Below are positions 7,930-15,669 of a stretch of 16,747 nucleotides of DNA, piece after piece (within the stretch, counting starts at the first letter, position 1; each line of letters begins with the position of its first letter). The position numbers and the translations under genes were made by a program. The notes beneath the pieces were generated by a model that saw only the letters and a program-made list of their open reading frames with translations, was not told the origin of the DNA and did no database searches. Source of the stretch: an uncultured Collinsella sp. (lineage in GTDB: Bacteria > Actinomycetota > Coriobacteriia > Coriobacteriales > Coriobacteriaceae); assembly GCA_902388545.1 (NCBI GenBank), contig CABMPS010000020.1:1-16747 (forward strand), given 5' to 3'.

Positions 7930-9450
7930 GTGAGAGAGGAGAGCCCCCGACAAGGTATGAGGAGGCCCGACTCGGACCGTGCTTCCTCGCGGCGTAGCAC
8001 ACCGCGTTCCGGTCGCGGCGGGCAGTCGTTTAGCGAACGCTATATTGCCGGCGTTCCCGCCCGCATCATGCGCCCCCTTCTGATATTTATGGCCTGCCTG
8101 TTTACTTTGGTGTGCTTTGGTCTGCTGATGGTGTACTCGGCGTCTTCGGTCGAGGCGCTGCACGAGAATGGCTCGGCGACGTTTTTCCTGGGTCGACAGG
8201 CCGCGTTTGCCGTGGTTGGTGTTCTGGCGCTGATTGCCATCGTGCGCGTTTTGCCGGACAGCTGGTTTGGGGAGGATGTGCTTAGGATCTTCCTTATCGG
8301 CATGATAGGGCTACTGTTTCTGGTGTTCTTGGTGGGCAGCGGCAGCCGTGGCGCCACGCGCTGGCTCAACATCGCCGGTATTCAGTTCCAGCCTTCCGAG
8401 TTTTTAAAGCCATTTGCCATTGCGTATTCGGCCATCATGCTTGATCGCTTCTTTTCGCCCGGTGGCAACATCAACGAATTCCTTCGCAAGATGGGCATCT
8501 ACCTGGGTATTTCGCTCTTTCTGATCTTTATCCAGCCCGATTTCGGTACTGTCCTGATCATCCTGTTGACCCTCATGTGCATGGCGTTGTTTGCGGGTCT
8601 CGACCCGAGATTTATCATCGGCGTGCTAATCTTCGGCATTCTCGTGATCGTGATTGCACTTGTCGCAGAGCCGTACCGTATGGTGCGTATTCAGGTTGCC
8701 TTGAACCCTTGGGCTGACGAGTATGGTGACGGCTATCAGGCCACGCTTGCCATCATGGCCTTTGCCTCGGGCGGTCTGTTCGGCCGTGGCATCGGCAACT
8801 CAACCATGAAGTACTCGTATCTGCCCGAGGCGCACAATGACTACATCCTGGCCATCATTGGCGAGGAAGTCGGCTTTGTCGGAACCGTGCTGTTCTTCTT
8901 GGTGTTTGCGATGCTGATCTACTCGGCGTTTCGCATTGCCGAGCAGGCGACCGATCGTCGGGGCGCGCTTATGGCGTCTGGCTCCGCGGTCATTCTCGCG
9001 GTGCAGTTTTTGATTAACGCGCTGGGCATCCTCAACGTGTTTCCCATGACGGGCAAACCGTTGCCGTTTATTAGCTACGGCGGTTCGTCGATTATTGTGT
9101 CGCTTATGCTTGCCGGGTTGATCCTGCGCGTTTCGTACGAGAGCGCCCGCCGCGATGAGTATGACCGCCGCCGTGAGAGCTTTGCCGTTATGGACGAGAG
9201 CACCGCCGGCGTGGCCCATGTGCGCGGTAAACGACCTTCGCGTAGCGGCTTTACCGTTCTGGATGGTTCTGCATCCGAGCCGGCAGCTCGTCCACGCTCG
9301 CGAACGGCTCCGCAAGGTCGTCCGCAGCGCCCCAGCCCTCGCAACGCGGGCGGCGGATATAATCGAATCGATTTGAACTCGGACCCGTCGGCGCGTCTGC
9401 GCACCGACGACCAGGGGCCGCGTGTACGAAGGGACTACCATGACCGATAA
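7930..9450 (+). CDS. ftsW: FtsW, septal peptidoglycan glycosyltransferase (SEDS)
   Basis: FtsW is the SEDS-family polymerase that joins lipid II into glycan strands at the septum, working with FtsI. The 506-aa protein has an Arg/Ser-rich cytoplasmic N-terminus (about 1-48), ten predicted membrane helices (about 49-402), and a basic disordered tail of about 100 residues. SEDS motifs present include SRGATRWLNI (139-148), QPSEFLKP (154-161), QPDFGT (202-207), PEAHNDYILAIIGEE (299-313) with the putative catalytic Asp304, and PLPFISYGGSS (378-388). I choose GTG 7930 because AGGGG (7919-7923) lies 6 nt upstream; TTG 7924 and ATG 7957 are alternatives. It starts 9 nt after murD and overlaps murG. 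FtsW is preferred over RodA because of the cluster and the NVFPMTGKPLPF stretch. Confidence 0.95.
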   Translation: MREESPRQGMRRPDSDRASSRRSTPRSGRGGQSFSERYIAGVPARIMRPLLIFMACLFTLVCFGLLMVYSASSVEALHENGSATFFLGRQAAFAVVGVLALIAIVRVLPDSWFGEDVLRIFLIGMIGLLFLVFLVGSGSRGATRWLNIAGIQFQPSEFLKPFAIAYSAIMLDRFFSPGGNINEFLRKMGIYLGISLFLIFIQPDFGTVLIILLTLMCMALFAGLDPRFIIGVLIFGILVIVIALVAEPYRMVRIQVALNPWADEYGDGYQATLAIMAFASGGLFGRGIGNSTMKYSYLPEAHNDYILAIIGEEVGFVGTVLFFLVFAMLIYSAFRIAEQATDRRGALMASGSAVILAVQFLINALGILNVFPMTGKPLPFISYGGSSIIVSLMLAGLILRVSYESARRDEYDRRRESFAVMDESTAGVAHVRGKRPSRSGFTVLDGSASEPAARPRSRTAPQGRPQRPSPRNAGGGYNRIDLNSDPSARLRTDDQGPRVRRDYHDR

Positions 9451-10555
9451 AATGACCGTTGCTATTGCAGCCGGCGGCACGGCAGGACACATCAACCCCG
9501 CGCTCGCCTTGGCCGAAGAGCTGCGTGACCGTGGCCACCACGTTGTGTTCGTGGGCCAGTCGCGCAAGCTCGAGGGTCGTTTGGTCCCCGAGGCTGGGTT
9601 TGATTTTGTGCCCATTACGGTCACGGGCTTCGACCGCTCCCGTCCTTGGACGGCGCTGACCTCGCTGTGGCGTGTCAATAAGGCCAAGCGTGCGCTCGCC
9701 AATCATTTCTCAAAGGTCGGCAAGCCCGATGCCGCCATCGGTTTTGGTGCCTATGTCGAGGTTCCGCTGTTGGGGTGGTGCAAGGGCGCAGGCGTTCCGT
9801 ATCTGCTGCATGAGCAGAACTCTGTTCCGGGCCTGGCCAACAAGATGATGAACTCCCACGCCGCCCGCGTGTGCATCTCGGTGCCGGCAGCGCGTTCGGT
9901 CTTTGAGCGCGAAGGTGACCCTGACCACGTGCTCATGACCGGCAACCCCGTACGTCGCTCGGTGATCGAGGGCGATCGCGCTCGCGGCCGCAAGGCACTT
10001 GGCGTTCCCGAGGACGCTACGCTGCTGCTCGTCTTTGGCGGTTCACTTGGCGCCCAGCACCTCAACGAGCGCGTGACTTCGCTCAAAAACGAGCTGCTTT
10101 CGCGCAAGAACCTCTATGTGTTGCATTCGACGGGTGCCGACGGCTTTGAGGAGACCGAGCGCGCTTTGGCGCTGACGCCCGAGGAGGCGAAGCGTTATCG
10201 CGTCCAGCCTTACATCGACAACATGGGCGATATGCTGGCTGCTGCCGATTTGGTGCTCTCGCGTTCGGGCGCATCGAGCGTGGCCGAGATCGCTGCGCTC
10301 GCCGTGCCCTCGGTGCTCGTGCCGTATCCGCATGCGACGGCCGACCACCAAACCACCAATGCCCGTTATCTGGTCGACGCCGGGGCCGGCGTGCTCTGCG
10401 CCGATGCCGATATCGACGGTTCTGCCTTTGCCGATGAGCTGCTGCACCTGGTCGATGACGCGGCGGCGCGCGACGCCATGCGTCAGGCGGCGCGCGGTCT
10501 GGCTCAGGATAGGGCCGCCGCTCTTCTGGCGGATGCGGTAGAGGGTTTGCGTTAG
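9440..10555 (+). CDS. murG: MurG, lipid II synthase (UDP-GlcNAc transferase)
   Basis: MurG is the membrane-associated GT28 enzyme that adds GlcNAc to lipid I, forming lipid II on the cytoplasmic face. The 371-aa product has the glycine-rich lipid-binding loop GGTAGHINPA (12-21), the HEQNSVPGLAN segment (124-134), the second glycine loop FGGSLGAQHLN (199-209), and the donor-sugar region SRSGASSVAEI (274-284) followed by PYPHATADHQ (295-304). Length is normal. The ATG at 9440 is chosen for the AAGGG about 6-7 nt upstream; an in-frame GTG at 9422 is unlikely. The start lies inside the ftsW 3' end (11-nt overlap), which suggests coupled translation. It is the last gene before a 97-nt spacer. Confidence 0.96.
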   Translation: MTDKMTVAIAAGGTAGHINPALALAEELRDRGHHVVFVGQSRKLEGRLVPEAGFDFVPITVTGFDRSRPWTALTSLWRVNKAKRALANHFSKVGKPDAAIGFGAYVEVPLLGWCKGAGVPYLLHEQNSVPGLANKMMNSHAARVCISVPAARSVFEREGDPDHVLMTGNPVRRSVIEGDRARGRKALGVPEDATLLLVFGGSLGAQHLNERVTSLKNELLSRKNLYVLHSTGADGFEETERALALTPEEAKRYRVQPYIDNMGDMLAAADLVLSRSGASSVAEIAALAVPSVLVPYPHATADHQTTNARYLVDAGAGVLCADADIDGSAFADELLHLVDDAAARDAMRQAARGLAQDRAAALLADAVEGLR

Positions 10556-10652
10556 TTAGACGGGATATCTTCGGTCGCCCTCGCGCTGATGCGGTAGGTG
10601 CGGTACAGTTAACGGGTTACAGGCAGTGTTTACGCAAGGAGTACACGAGCAC
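10556..10652 (+). promoter_or_regulatory. murG-murC spacer, weak promoter candidate
   Basis: This 97-nt gap separates two tight gene runs. It holds a TACAGT hexamer (10604-10609) that could be a -10 box, but no convincing -35 is found at the right distance. The murC Shine-Dalgarno AAGGAG is at 10636-10641. There is no terminator-like hairpin with a T-run. A separate promoter for murC-murB-ftsQ is plausible but only weakly supported. Confidence 0.25.
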
Positions 10653-12071
10653 ATGGCTGATTCCCAGACTGCAACCTCCGCGCCCGAGTTTAAGAGCGCC
10701 CACTTTATCGGTATCGGCGGCGCCGGCATGAGCGGCATCGCCCTCGTTCTGCACGAGCGCGGTTATGCCGTTACCGGCTCCGACCTTAAGACGTCACGTT
10801 ATATCCGCCAGCTTACCCGCGCTGGTGTGAAGGTGCATGTGGGCCATGAGGCCGCCACGATCGACGAGGTCAAGCCCGACGTGGTTGTTGTCTCCACCGC
10901 TATTCCGGAGTCCAACCCTGAACTCGTGCGCGCTCGCGAGCTTGGTATTCCCGTGTGGCCCCGTGCCAAGATGCTCTCTGCTTTGGGCCACGGCTACACC
11001 ACCGTCGCTGTTGCCGGCACGCATGGCAAGACCACCACGTCTTCGATGTGTGCCACCATGCTCGACCGCATGGGTCTGGATCCGAGCTTCCTGATCGGTG
11101 GCATCGTCGAGGGCTATGACACGAACGGCAAGAACGGCTCGGGCGACTACTTTGTCGCCGAGGCCGACGAGTCCGACAGCTCCTTCCTGTTCCTGAACCC
11201 CAACGTAGTCATTGTGACCAACGTCGAGGCCGACCACCTCGATCACTACTCGGGTATCGAGGAGATCGAGGCAACTTTCGCCAAATTCATGAGCCTGGTG
11301 GGCGAGGACGGCACCGTCATCGTCTGCGGTGAGGACCCGCATCTGGTCGAGCTCGCCAAGTCGACGGGCCGTCACGTGCTTTCCTACGGCTTTGCCGAGA
11401 GCAACGACATCGTCTGCATGCACCCGGATGTCAAGGGCATCCAGAGTGACTTTATCGTTCGCTTTGAGGACGGCACTGAGCGCGCTGTGGAGATCAAGAG
11501 CAATCCCGGTCGCCACAACATGCTCAACGCCACGGCGGTGCTCACCGTCGCCCATGTCCTGGGCCTTGACATCGACGCCGCCGCCAAGGCGCTCTCGAGC
11601 TTTGAGGGCGTCCGCCGTCGCTTTACCCACGTGGGCGATATCGATGGCATCACCGTGGTCGATGATTACGGCCATCACCCCACCGAGATCAAGGCGACGC
11701 TTGCTGCCGCTGCGTCGCTGGGTTACAAGCACGTCGACGTCGTGTTCCAGCCGCACCGCTATTCGCGCCTGCAGGCCCTGTGCGACGACTTTGCCGATGC
11801 ATTTGCCAATGCCGATAAACTGCTGCTGATTGATGTGTTCTCGGCTGGCGAGATGCCCATTCCGGGTGTCACCTCTAAGATGCTCGCCGATACCGTGCGC
11901 GCCAAGCATCCTGGCAAGGAGGTCGTGTACTGCTCCAGCCGTCTTGAGCTCAATCAGGAGCTCGAGCAGATGGTGGGCGAGGGCGACCTGCTGCTCACCA
12001 TGGGTGCCGGCGACGTTACGACCGTCGGTCCCGAGTTCATTGAGTATCTGACTGCCAAGAAAGACGCTTAA
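10653..12071 (+). CDS. murC: MurC, UDP-MurNAc:L-Ala ligase
   Basis: MurC catalyses the ATP-dependent addition of L-Ala to UDP-MurNAc, the first peptide step. The 472-aa protein carries the N-terminal UDP-binding loop FIGIGGAGMSGIA (18-30), the P-loop AGTHGKTTTS (121-130), the metal and substrate acidic motif EADESD (170-175), the GRHNMLNA hinge (286-293), DDYGHHPTEI (337-346) and FQPHRYSR (365-372). All are typical and complete. The ATG at 10653 is preferred over an in-frame GTG at 10626, because the AAGGAG at 10636-10641 lies between them; its 11-nt spacing is slightly long. The coding sequence ends 5 nt before murB. Codon choice is strongly biased to C and G endings, suggesting good expression. 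Confidence 0.96.
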   Translation: MADSQTATSAPEFKSAHFIGIGGAGMSGIALVLHERGYAVTGSDLKTSRYIRQLTRAGVKVHVGHEAATIDEVKPDVVVVSTAIPESNPELVRARELGIPVWPRAKMLSALGHGYTTVAVAGTHGKTTTSSMCATMLDRMGLDPSFLIGGIVEGYDTNGKNGSGDYFVAEADESDSSFLFLNPNVVIVTNVEADHLDHYSGIEEIEATFAKFMSLVGEDGTVIVCGEDPHLVELAKSTGRHVLSYGFAESNDIVCMHPDVKGIQSDFIVRFEDGTERAVEIKSNPGRHNMLNATAVLTVAHVLGLDIDAAAKALSSFEGVRRRFTHVGDIDGITVVDDYGHHPTEIKATLAAAASLGYKHVDVVFQPHRYSRLQALCDDFADAFANADKLLLIDVFSAGEMPIPGVTSKMLADTVRAKHPGKEVVYCSSRLELNQELEQMVGEGDLLLTMGAGDVTTVGPEFIEYLTAKKDA

Positions 12072-12076
12072 GTCTA

Positions 12077-13041
12077 ATGGGTCTGTTTAACGCCGTCATG
12101 GCGCTCTCGGGCATGATCGACACGGATGTGATCGAGGACGAGCGCCTTGCGCGTCATACGAGCTATCGTATCGGCGGCAAGGCCGACCTCTTTGTGACGT
12201 GCCATAGCTATCATGCCCTCCGCCGCGCCGTGGCGGTGCTCGATCGCGAGCAGGTGCCGTGGGTCATCATCGGCAAGGGTTCCAATCTGCTGGTTGCCGA
12301 TGGCGGTTATCGCGGTGCCGTCATTTCGCTCGGACGTGAGTTCCAGCGCACGGTTGTTGCCGATGACGGTTGTACGCTGACGGTCGGTGCGGGCGTGATG
12401 TTTGCGCGCCTGGTCAACGATGCCCTGTCGCGTAGCCTCTCGGGCCTTGAGTTTGCCGTTGGCATTCCTGGTTCGGTCGGCGGTGCGATATCTATGAATG
12501 CCGGCACGCGGACCGAGTGGATTGGCTCGCTGGTTGAGGATGTCGTAACGTTTGACCCGGCATCCGGTATCAAGCATTATGCGGGGTCCGAGATCTCTTG
12601 GGGCTACCGCGAATGTAGCCTTCCCCGCAATGAGATCATCCTCGAGTGCGTGCTCAAGCTTAAACCGGCGCCCAAGGCCGACATTCGCGAGCGCATGGAG
12701 CGGTACCTTACAAGGCGCAAGCGTACGCAGCCCATGGGTCGCGCATCCTGCGGGTCGGTCTTTCGCAACCCGCCCGATGCGAGTGTGGGCAAGCTTATCG
12801 AGGATTGTGGATTAAAGGGTTTTTCAATTGGCGGCGCGGAAATTTCGCCGGCAACATGTCATGAGCTGCTTTCTCTGCATAATTCAACGCGGAAATTTCG
12901 CCCGTTCACGCTAATTTTATCGTTAATAACGGAACTGCCTCGGCCGATGACGTTGCCGCGGTTATCAGACATGTGCACGGAAAGGTGAGGGAGGCGTATG
13001 GCATCGAGCTCAGACCGGAAGTTAAATTCCTCGGCTTCTAG
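12077..13041 (+). pseudogene. murB: MurB, UDP-enolpyruvyl-GlcNAc reductase, 3' end disrupted by 53-bp insertion
   Basis: MurB is the FAD enzyme that reduces enolpyruvyl-UDP-GlcNAc with NADPH to UDP-MurNAc. Residues 1-258 are canonical: YRIGGKADLFV (30-40), GKGSNLLVADGG (66-77), GIPGSVGGAISMNAG (129-143) and SCGSVFRNP (224-232, proton-donor S227). After GGAEISP (252-258) the frame is lost and reads nonsense to TGA at 12986-12988. The true ending is found in another frame from 12888: AEISPVHANFIVNNG, then on to RPEVKFLGF and TAG at 13039-13041. That segment holds the catalytic C-terminal Glu (PEV). Removing 53 bp between two 15-bp repeats restores an unbroken 303-aa protein. As written the enzyme should be inactive, which is surprising for a normally essential gene. 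The start ATG 12077, 5 nt after murC, lacks a clear Shine-Dalgarno. Confidence 0.92.
12835..12902 (+). repeat. 15-bp direct repeats flanking a 38-bp insert in murB
   Basis: CGCGGAAATTTCGCC occurs at 12835-12849 and again at 12888-12902, 53 bp apart. The first copy is in the murB frame; the second is in the frame that carries the rest of MurB. The intervening 38 bp (12850-12887) have no resemblance to MurB, are less GC-rich than the surroundings, and hold stop codons (TGA and TAA) in the downstream MurB frame. No terminal inverted repeats are visible, so it is not a recognisable transposon. The layout looks like an insertion with a duplicated junction, or slippage between repeats. Confidence 0.9.
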
Positions 13042-14254
13042 AGCATCGAAACCCACCTTCCGCCGCGCCGGAGGGCGTTCCGGCGCGCCTGCCAAACCTC
13101 AACGCAATACCGTCGCGCACTCTAAGTCTGTCGGGCATGCTCGACAGGCCAGTCGTCCGGTCGTCGGCTCGCAGCTCGGTAATCGTCCGGCCGCAAAAAA
13201 GTCCTCGCGTCCCTCGGTGACGTCAAAGCCTGTTATGGGCGCCAAGCCTGCCCGTCCTATGGCAACTCCCAAGCCCTCGACGGGAACTAAAGCGGCGCGT
13301 CCAGGCCGCACGCTGGGCGCATCGAAACCGCGCTCGCTGACATCGGTGCCGGCTACCGCCAAGAAGCCTTCGAGTAAAAAAGGCTTCAACCCGTTATCTT
13401 CACTTGGAGCGATGGCAAATAAAACATCAGACGCCGCTTCTGTCGTTACAGGCAAAGGCAAAATCGTGGGCGGCGTTTTGGCCGTCTTGGCCGTGCTCGT
13501 CGTCGTTGTCATCGTGGTGATCAACTCTGGATTGTTTACTGCCACTGATATTCAGATTCAAGGCAGCGAGCATGTGACGAAGCACGATGCTATCCAGCTG
13601 ATCGACTTGCCCGAGGGAACGTCGCTTTTTAACGTCGATCCCGACCAGATTACCGAGGATCTCAAGCAAAACCCGTGGGTCTCGGGCGTAGATGTCCAGC
13701 GCCAGTTTCCCCATACGCTTATCATCACGCCGACGGAGCGTAAAGTTATCGCCATTGCATATATCAGCTCCGACGACCTTGCCTGGGCTATCGGAGACGA
13801 TGACACCTGGATCGCCCCGCTGTCGACGTCGGTCGAAGTGGACGACCAGGGCAACGTCATCACGACAGGGCAGGGCTCAAATACCTTGACCGGAATCGAT
13901 GCCGCGCTGGCGCTCGCCAAGCATTATGGCGCGGTGTTATTGACTGATGTCTCGGCGGATGTCGCTCCGGTTTCCGGCCAGGCGGTGAACTCCAAAGCCG
14001 TTAAGGCCGGCCTGGATTATGTGCGTGGTTTTTCGAGCGAGTTCTTGGGACAAGTCAAGGATATTTCCACGCCTTCGGTCGAAGCCATCTCGGCAAACCT
14101 CAATAACGGCATTGAGGTGTCGCTGGGCGATTCGGACGATATCGCCAAGAAGGAACGCGTAGTCACCAAGTTGCTTTCGCAGGTAGAGGGCGTAACGTAT
14201 ATCAATGTGCGCTCTCCGGGCAACTACACATTTAGGAATGCTCCAACCTCGTAG
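12998..14254 (+). CDS. ftsQ: FtsQ/DivIB division protein with long basic N-terminal tail
   Basis: FtsQ is a bitopic membrane protein that scaffolds the FtsL-FtsB complex and connects it to the divisome. The 418-aa product has an unusually long cytoplasmic N-terminus (about 1-153) that is rich in Lys, Arg, Pro, Ser and Ala with loosely repeated SKP/AKP/TPKP units. One membrane helix follows (about 157-176), then a POTRA domain (about 181-250; TATDIQIQGSEHV to TERKVIAIAYI) and a beta domain to the end. The ATG at 12998 has a strong purine run (GGTGAGGGAGG) immediately upstream. In the intact murB this start would overlap the murB 3' end by 44 nt; in the broken murB it follows the premature stop by 9 nt. 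FtsQ rather than another POTRA protein is supported by its position before ftsZ. No ftsA lies between them. Confidence 0.92.
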   Translation: MASSSDRKLNSSASRASKPTFRRAGGRSGAPAKPQRNTVAHSKSVGHARQASRPVVGSQLGNRPAAKKSSRPSVTSKPVMGAKPARPMATPKPSTGTKAARPGRTLGASKPRSLTSVPATAKKPSSKKGFNPLSSLGAMANKTSDAASVVTGKGKIVGGVLAVLAVLVVVVIVVINSGLFTATDIQIQGSEHVTKHDAIQLIDLPEGTSLFNVDPDQITEDLKQNPWVSGVDVQRQFPHTLIITPTERKVIAIAYISSDDLAWAIGDDDTWIAPLSTSVEVDDQGNVITTGQGSNTLTGIDAALALAKHYGAVLLTDVSADVAPVSGQAVNSKAVKAGLDYVRGFSSEFLGQVKDISTPSVEAISANLNNGIEVSLGDSDDIAKKERVVTKLLSQVEGVTYINVRSPGNYTFRNAPTS

Positions 14255-14453
14255 CGCTGGTTGATGCTTTGTTGAGGGGCCATACCACGCCGTTTATCTG
14301 GTTTGTTTGGTTTTCACGGTCAATTATTTGACTGATACGTTCATAATGTGCAAACATAATACGGTTTACCTTTGCATTTACTTTCAACCTGAAGGTTAAT
14401 GTGCGCAGGGGTCGACCCATGCTATGGCTATAACCTTTGTTCGGAGGACCGAC
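14255..14453 (+). promoter_or_regulatory. ftsZ leader, AT-rich, with dyad and candidate promoter elements
   Basis: This 199-nt spacer is clearly more AT-rich than the genes around it, as expected for a promoter region of a highly expressed gene. TTGACT (14328-14333) looks like a -35, and CATAAT appears at 14342-14347 and 14355-14360, but the spacings (8 and 21 nt) do not fit a normal promoter, so the exact promoter is not defined. A perfect dyad AACCT-GA-AGGTT (14386-14397) could be an operator. The ftsZ Shine-Dalgarno GGAGGA is at 14443-14448. No terminator after ftsQ is seen. Confidence 0.4.
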
Positions 14454-15608
14454 ATGCACGAGACAGAGATCAACAACTACCTTGCCGTCATTAAGGTGGT
14501 CGGCGTCGGCGGCGGCGGTACCAACGCGGTCAATCGAATGATCGAAGAGGGCATCCGCGGCGTCGAGTTTGTTGCCATCAACACCGATGCTCAGGCACTC
14601 GCGATCTCTGATGCCGATATCAAGGTGCACATCGGCACCGACCTTACCCGCGGCCTGGGCGCCGGCGCCAATCCCGAGGTTGGCCGCAAGGCTGCCGATG
14701 AGTCCCGCGACGACATCGCCGAGGCGCTCGCTGGCGCCGACATGGTGTTTATCACCTGCGGCGAGGGCGGCGGCACCGGTACCGGCGCTGCTCCCATCGT
14801 TGCCGATATCGCGATGAACGAGGTCGGCGCACTGACCGTCGCCGTCGTGACCAAGCCCTTCACCTTCGAGGGCCGCAAGCGTAAGAAGAGCGCCGAGGAG
14901 GGCATCAAGACCCTCTCCGATTGCGTCGACACCATGATCGTCATTCCTAACGATAAGCTGCTCGACATCGCCGAGAAGAAGACCACCATGCTCGAGGCCT
15001 TCGCGATTGCCGATGGCGTCCTTTCCCAGGGCACCCAGGGCATCACCGACCTCATCACCGTCCCCGGTATCATCAACCTGGACTTCGCCGATGTTAAGAC
15101 CATCATGAAGCAGGCCGGTACCGCCATGATGGGTATCGGTACCTCTTCTGGGGATACTCGTGCCGTCGACGCTGCCCAGCAGGCCATCTCCAGCCCGCTG
15201 CTCGAGAGCTCCATCGATGGTGCCACGCGCGTGCTGCTCTCCATCGCCGGTTCCAAGGACCTGGGCATCCAGGAGATCAGCGACGCCGCCGACGTTGTCG
15301 CCAACGCCGTCGACCCCGAGGCCAACATCATCTTCGGTACCGTTGTCGACGAGTCCCTGGGCGATCAGGTGCGTATCACCGTCATCGCTACGGGCTTCTC
15401 CGACTCCAACGTCAACCGTCAGGATGAGCTCTTTGCTGCTCAGCAGTCTCAGAGCAAGGCCGCTGCCTCCGCTGAGCCGCAGCGCACCGCTCCGGCTGCC
15501 AGCCCGGCTCAGGCCGCTCCGACCCGCAACGTCGGTGGTACCGAGCTGCCCAACTTTGGCAACGACCAGTTCGAGCTTCCCGACTTCCTGAAGCGCGGTA
15601 GCTTCTAG
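14454..15608 (+). CDS. ftsZ: FtsZ, tubulin-like division GTPase
   Basis: FtsZ polymerises with GTP at midcell into the Z-ring that recruits the divisome. The 384-aa product shows [13 protein letters not shown] (17-29), the tubulin signature [12 protein letters not shown] (103-114), and the synergy (T7) loop NLDFAD (208-213). After the globular domain (to about 318) comes a short Gln/Ala/Pro-rich linker (about 325-360), then the conserved C-terminal peptide [11 protein letters not shown] that binds partners such as SepF. The ATG at 14454 is chosen because GGAGGA lies 5 nt upstream; an in-frame ATG at 14424 lacks a ribosome binding site. Codon choice is the most biased in the window, consistent with high expression. 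The gene has its own leader and terminator and is probably transcribed alone as well as with the cluster. Confidence 0.97.
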   Translation: MHETEINNYLAVIKVVGVGGGGTNAVNRMIEEGIRGVEFVAINTDAQALAISDADIKVHIGTDLTRGLGAGANPEVGRKAADESRDDIAEALAGADMVFITCGEGGGTGTGAAPIVADIAMNEVGALTVAVVTKPFTFEGRKRKKSAEEGIKTLSDCVDTMIVIPNDKLLDIAEKKTTMLEAFAIADGVLSQGTQGITDLITVPGIINLDFADVKTIMKQAGTAMMGIGTSSGDTRAVDAAQQAISSPLLESSIDGATRVLLSIAGSKDLGIQEISDAADVVANAVDPEANIIFGTVVDESLGDQVRITVIATGFSDSNVNRQDELFAAQQSQSKAAASAEPQRTAPAASPAQAAPTRNVGGTELPNFGNDQFELPDFLKRGSF

Positions 15609-15630
15609 TTCGTTTTTCTCAACGACCTGC

Positions 15631-15669
15631 ACGGGGTGTGTCCATTTGGATGCACCCCGTTTTGTTTCT
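15631..15669 (+). terminator. Strong intrinsic terminator after ftsZ
   Basis: A 13-bp stem pairs ACGGGGTGTGTCC (15631-15643) with GGATGCACCCCGT (15648-15660), including two G-T wobbles, around an ATTT loop. It is followed at once by TTTTGTTTCT. It lies 22 nt after the ftsZ stop. This is the clearest terminator in the window and marks the end of the dcw transcript. Confidence 0.93.

Noticed and set aside
12835..12902. CRISPR or tandem repeat array in murB
   Set aside because: There are only two copies of a 15-bp sequence and a single 38-bp spacer; the unit is not repeated as a whole.
14328..14360. TTGACT and CATAAT as a complete ftsZ promoter
   Set aside because: The spacing is 8 or 21 nt, outside the usual 16-19, so the elements were listed only as candidates.
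14371..14401. MerR-type promoter (TTTGCA, 19 nt, TTAATG) around the ftsZ leader dyad
   Set aside because: The 19-nt spacing is suggestive, but the dyad is not centred in the spacer and the hexamers are poor matches.
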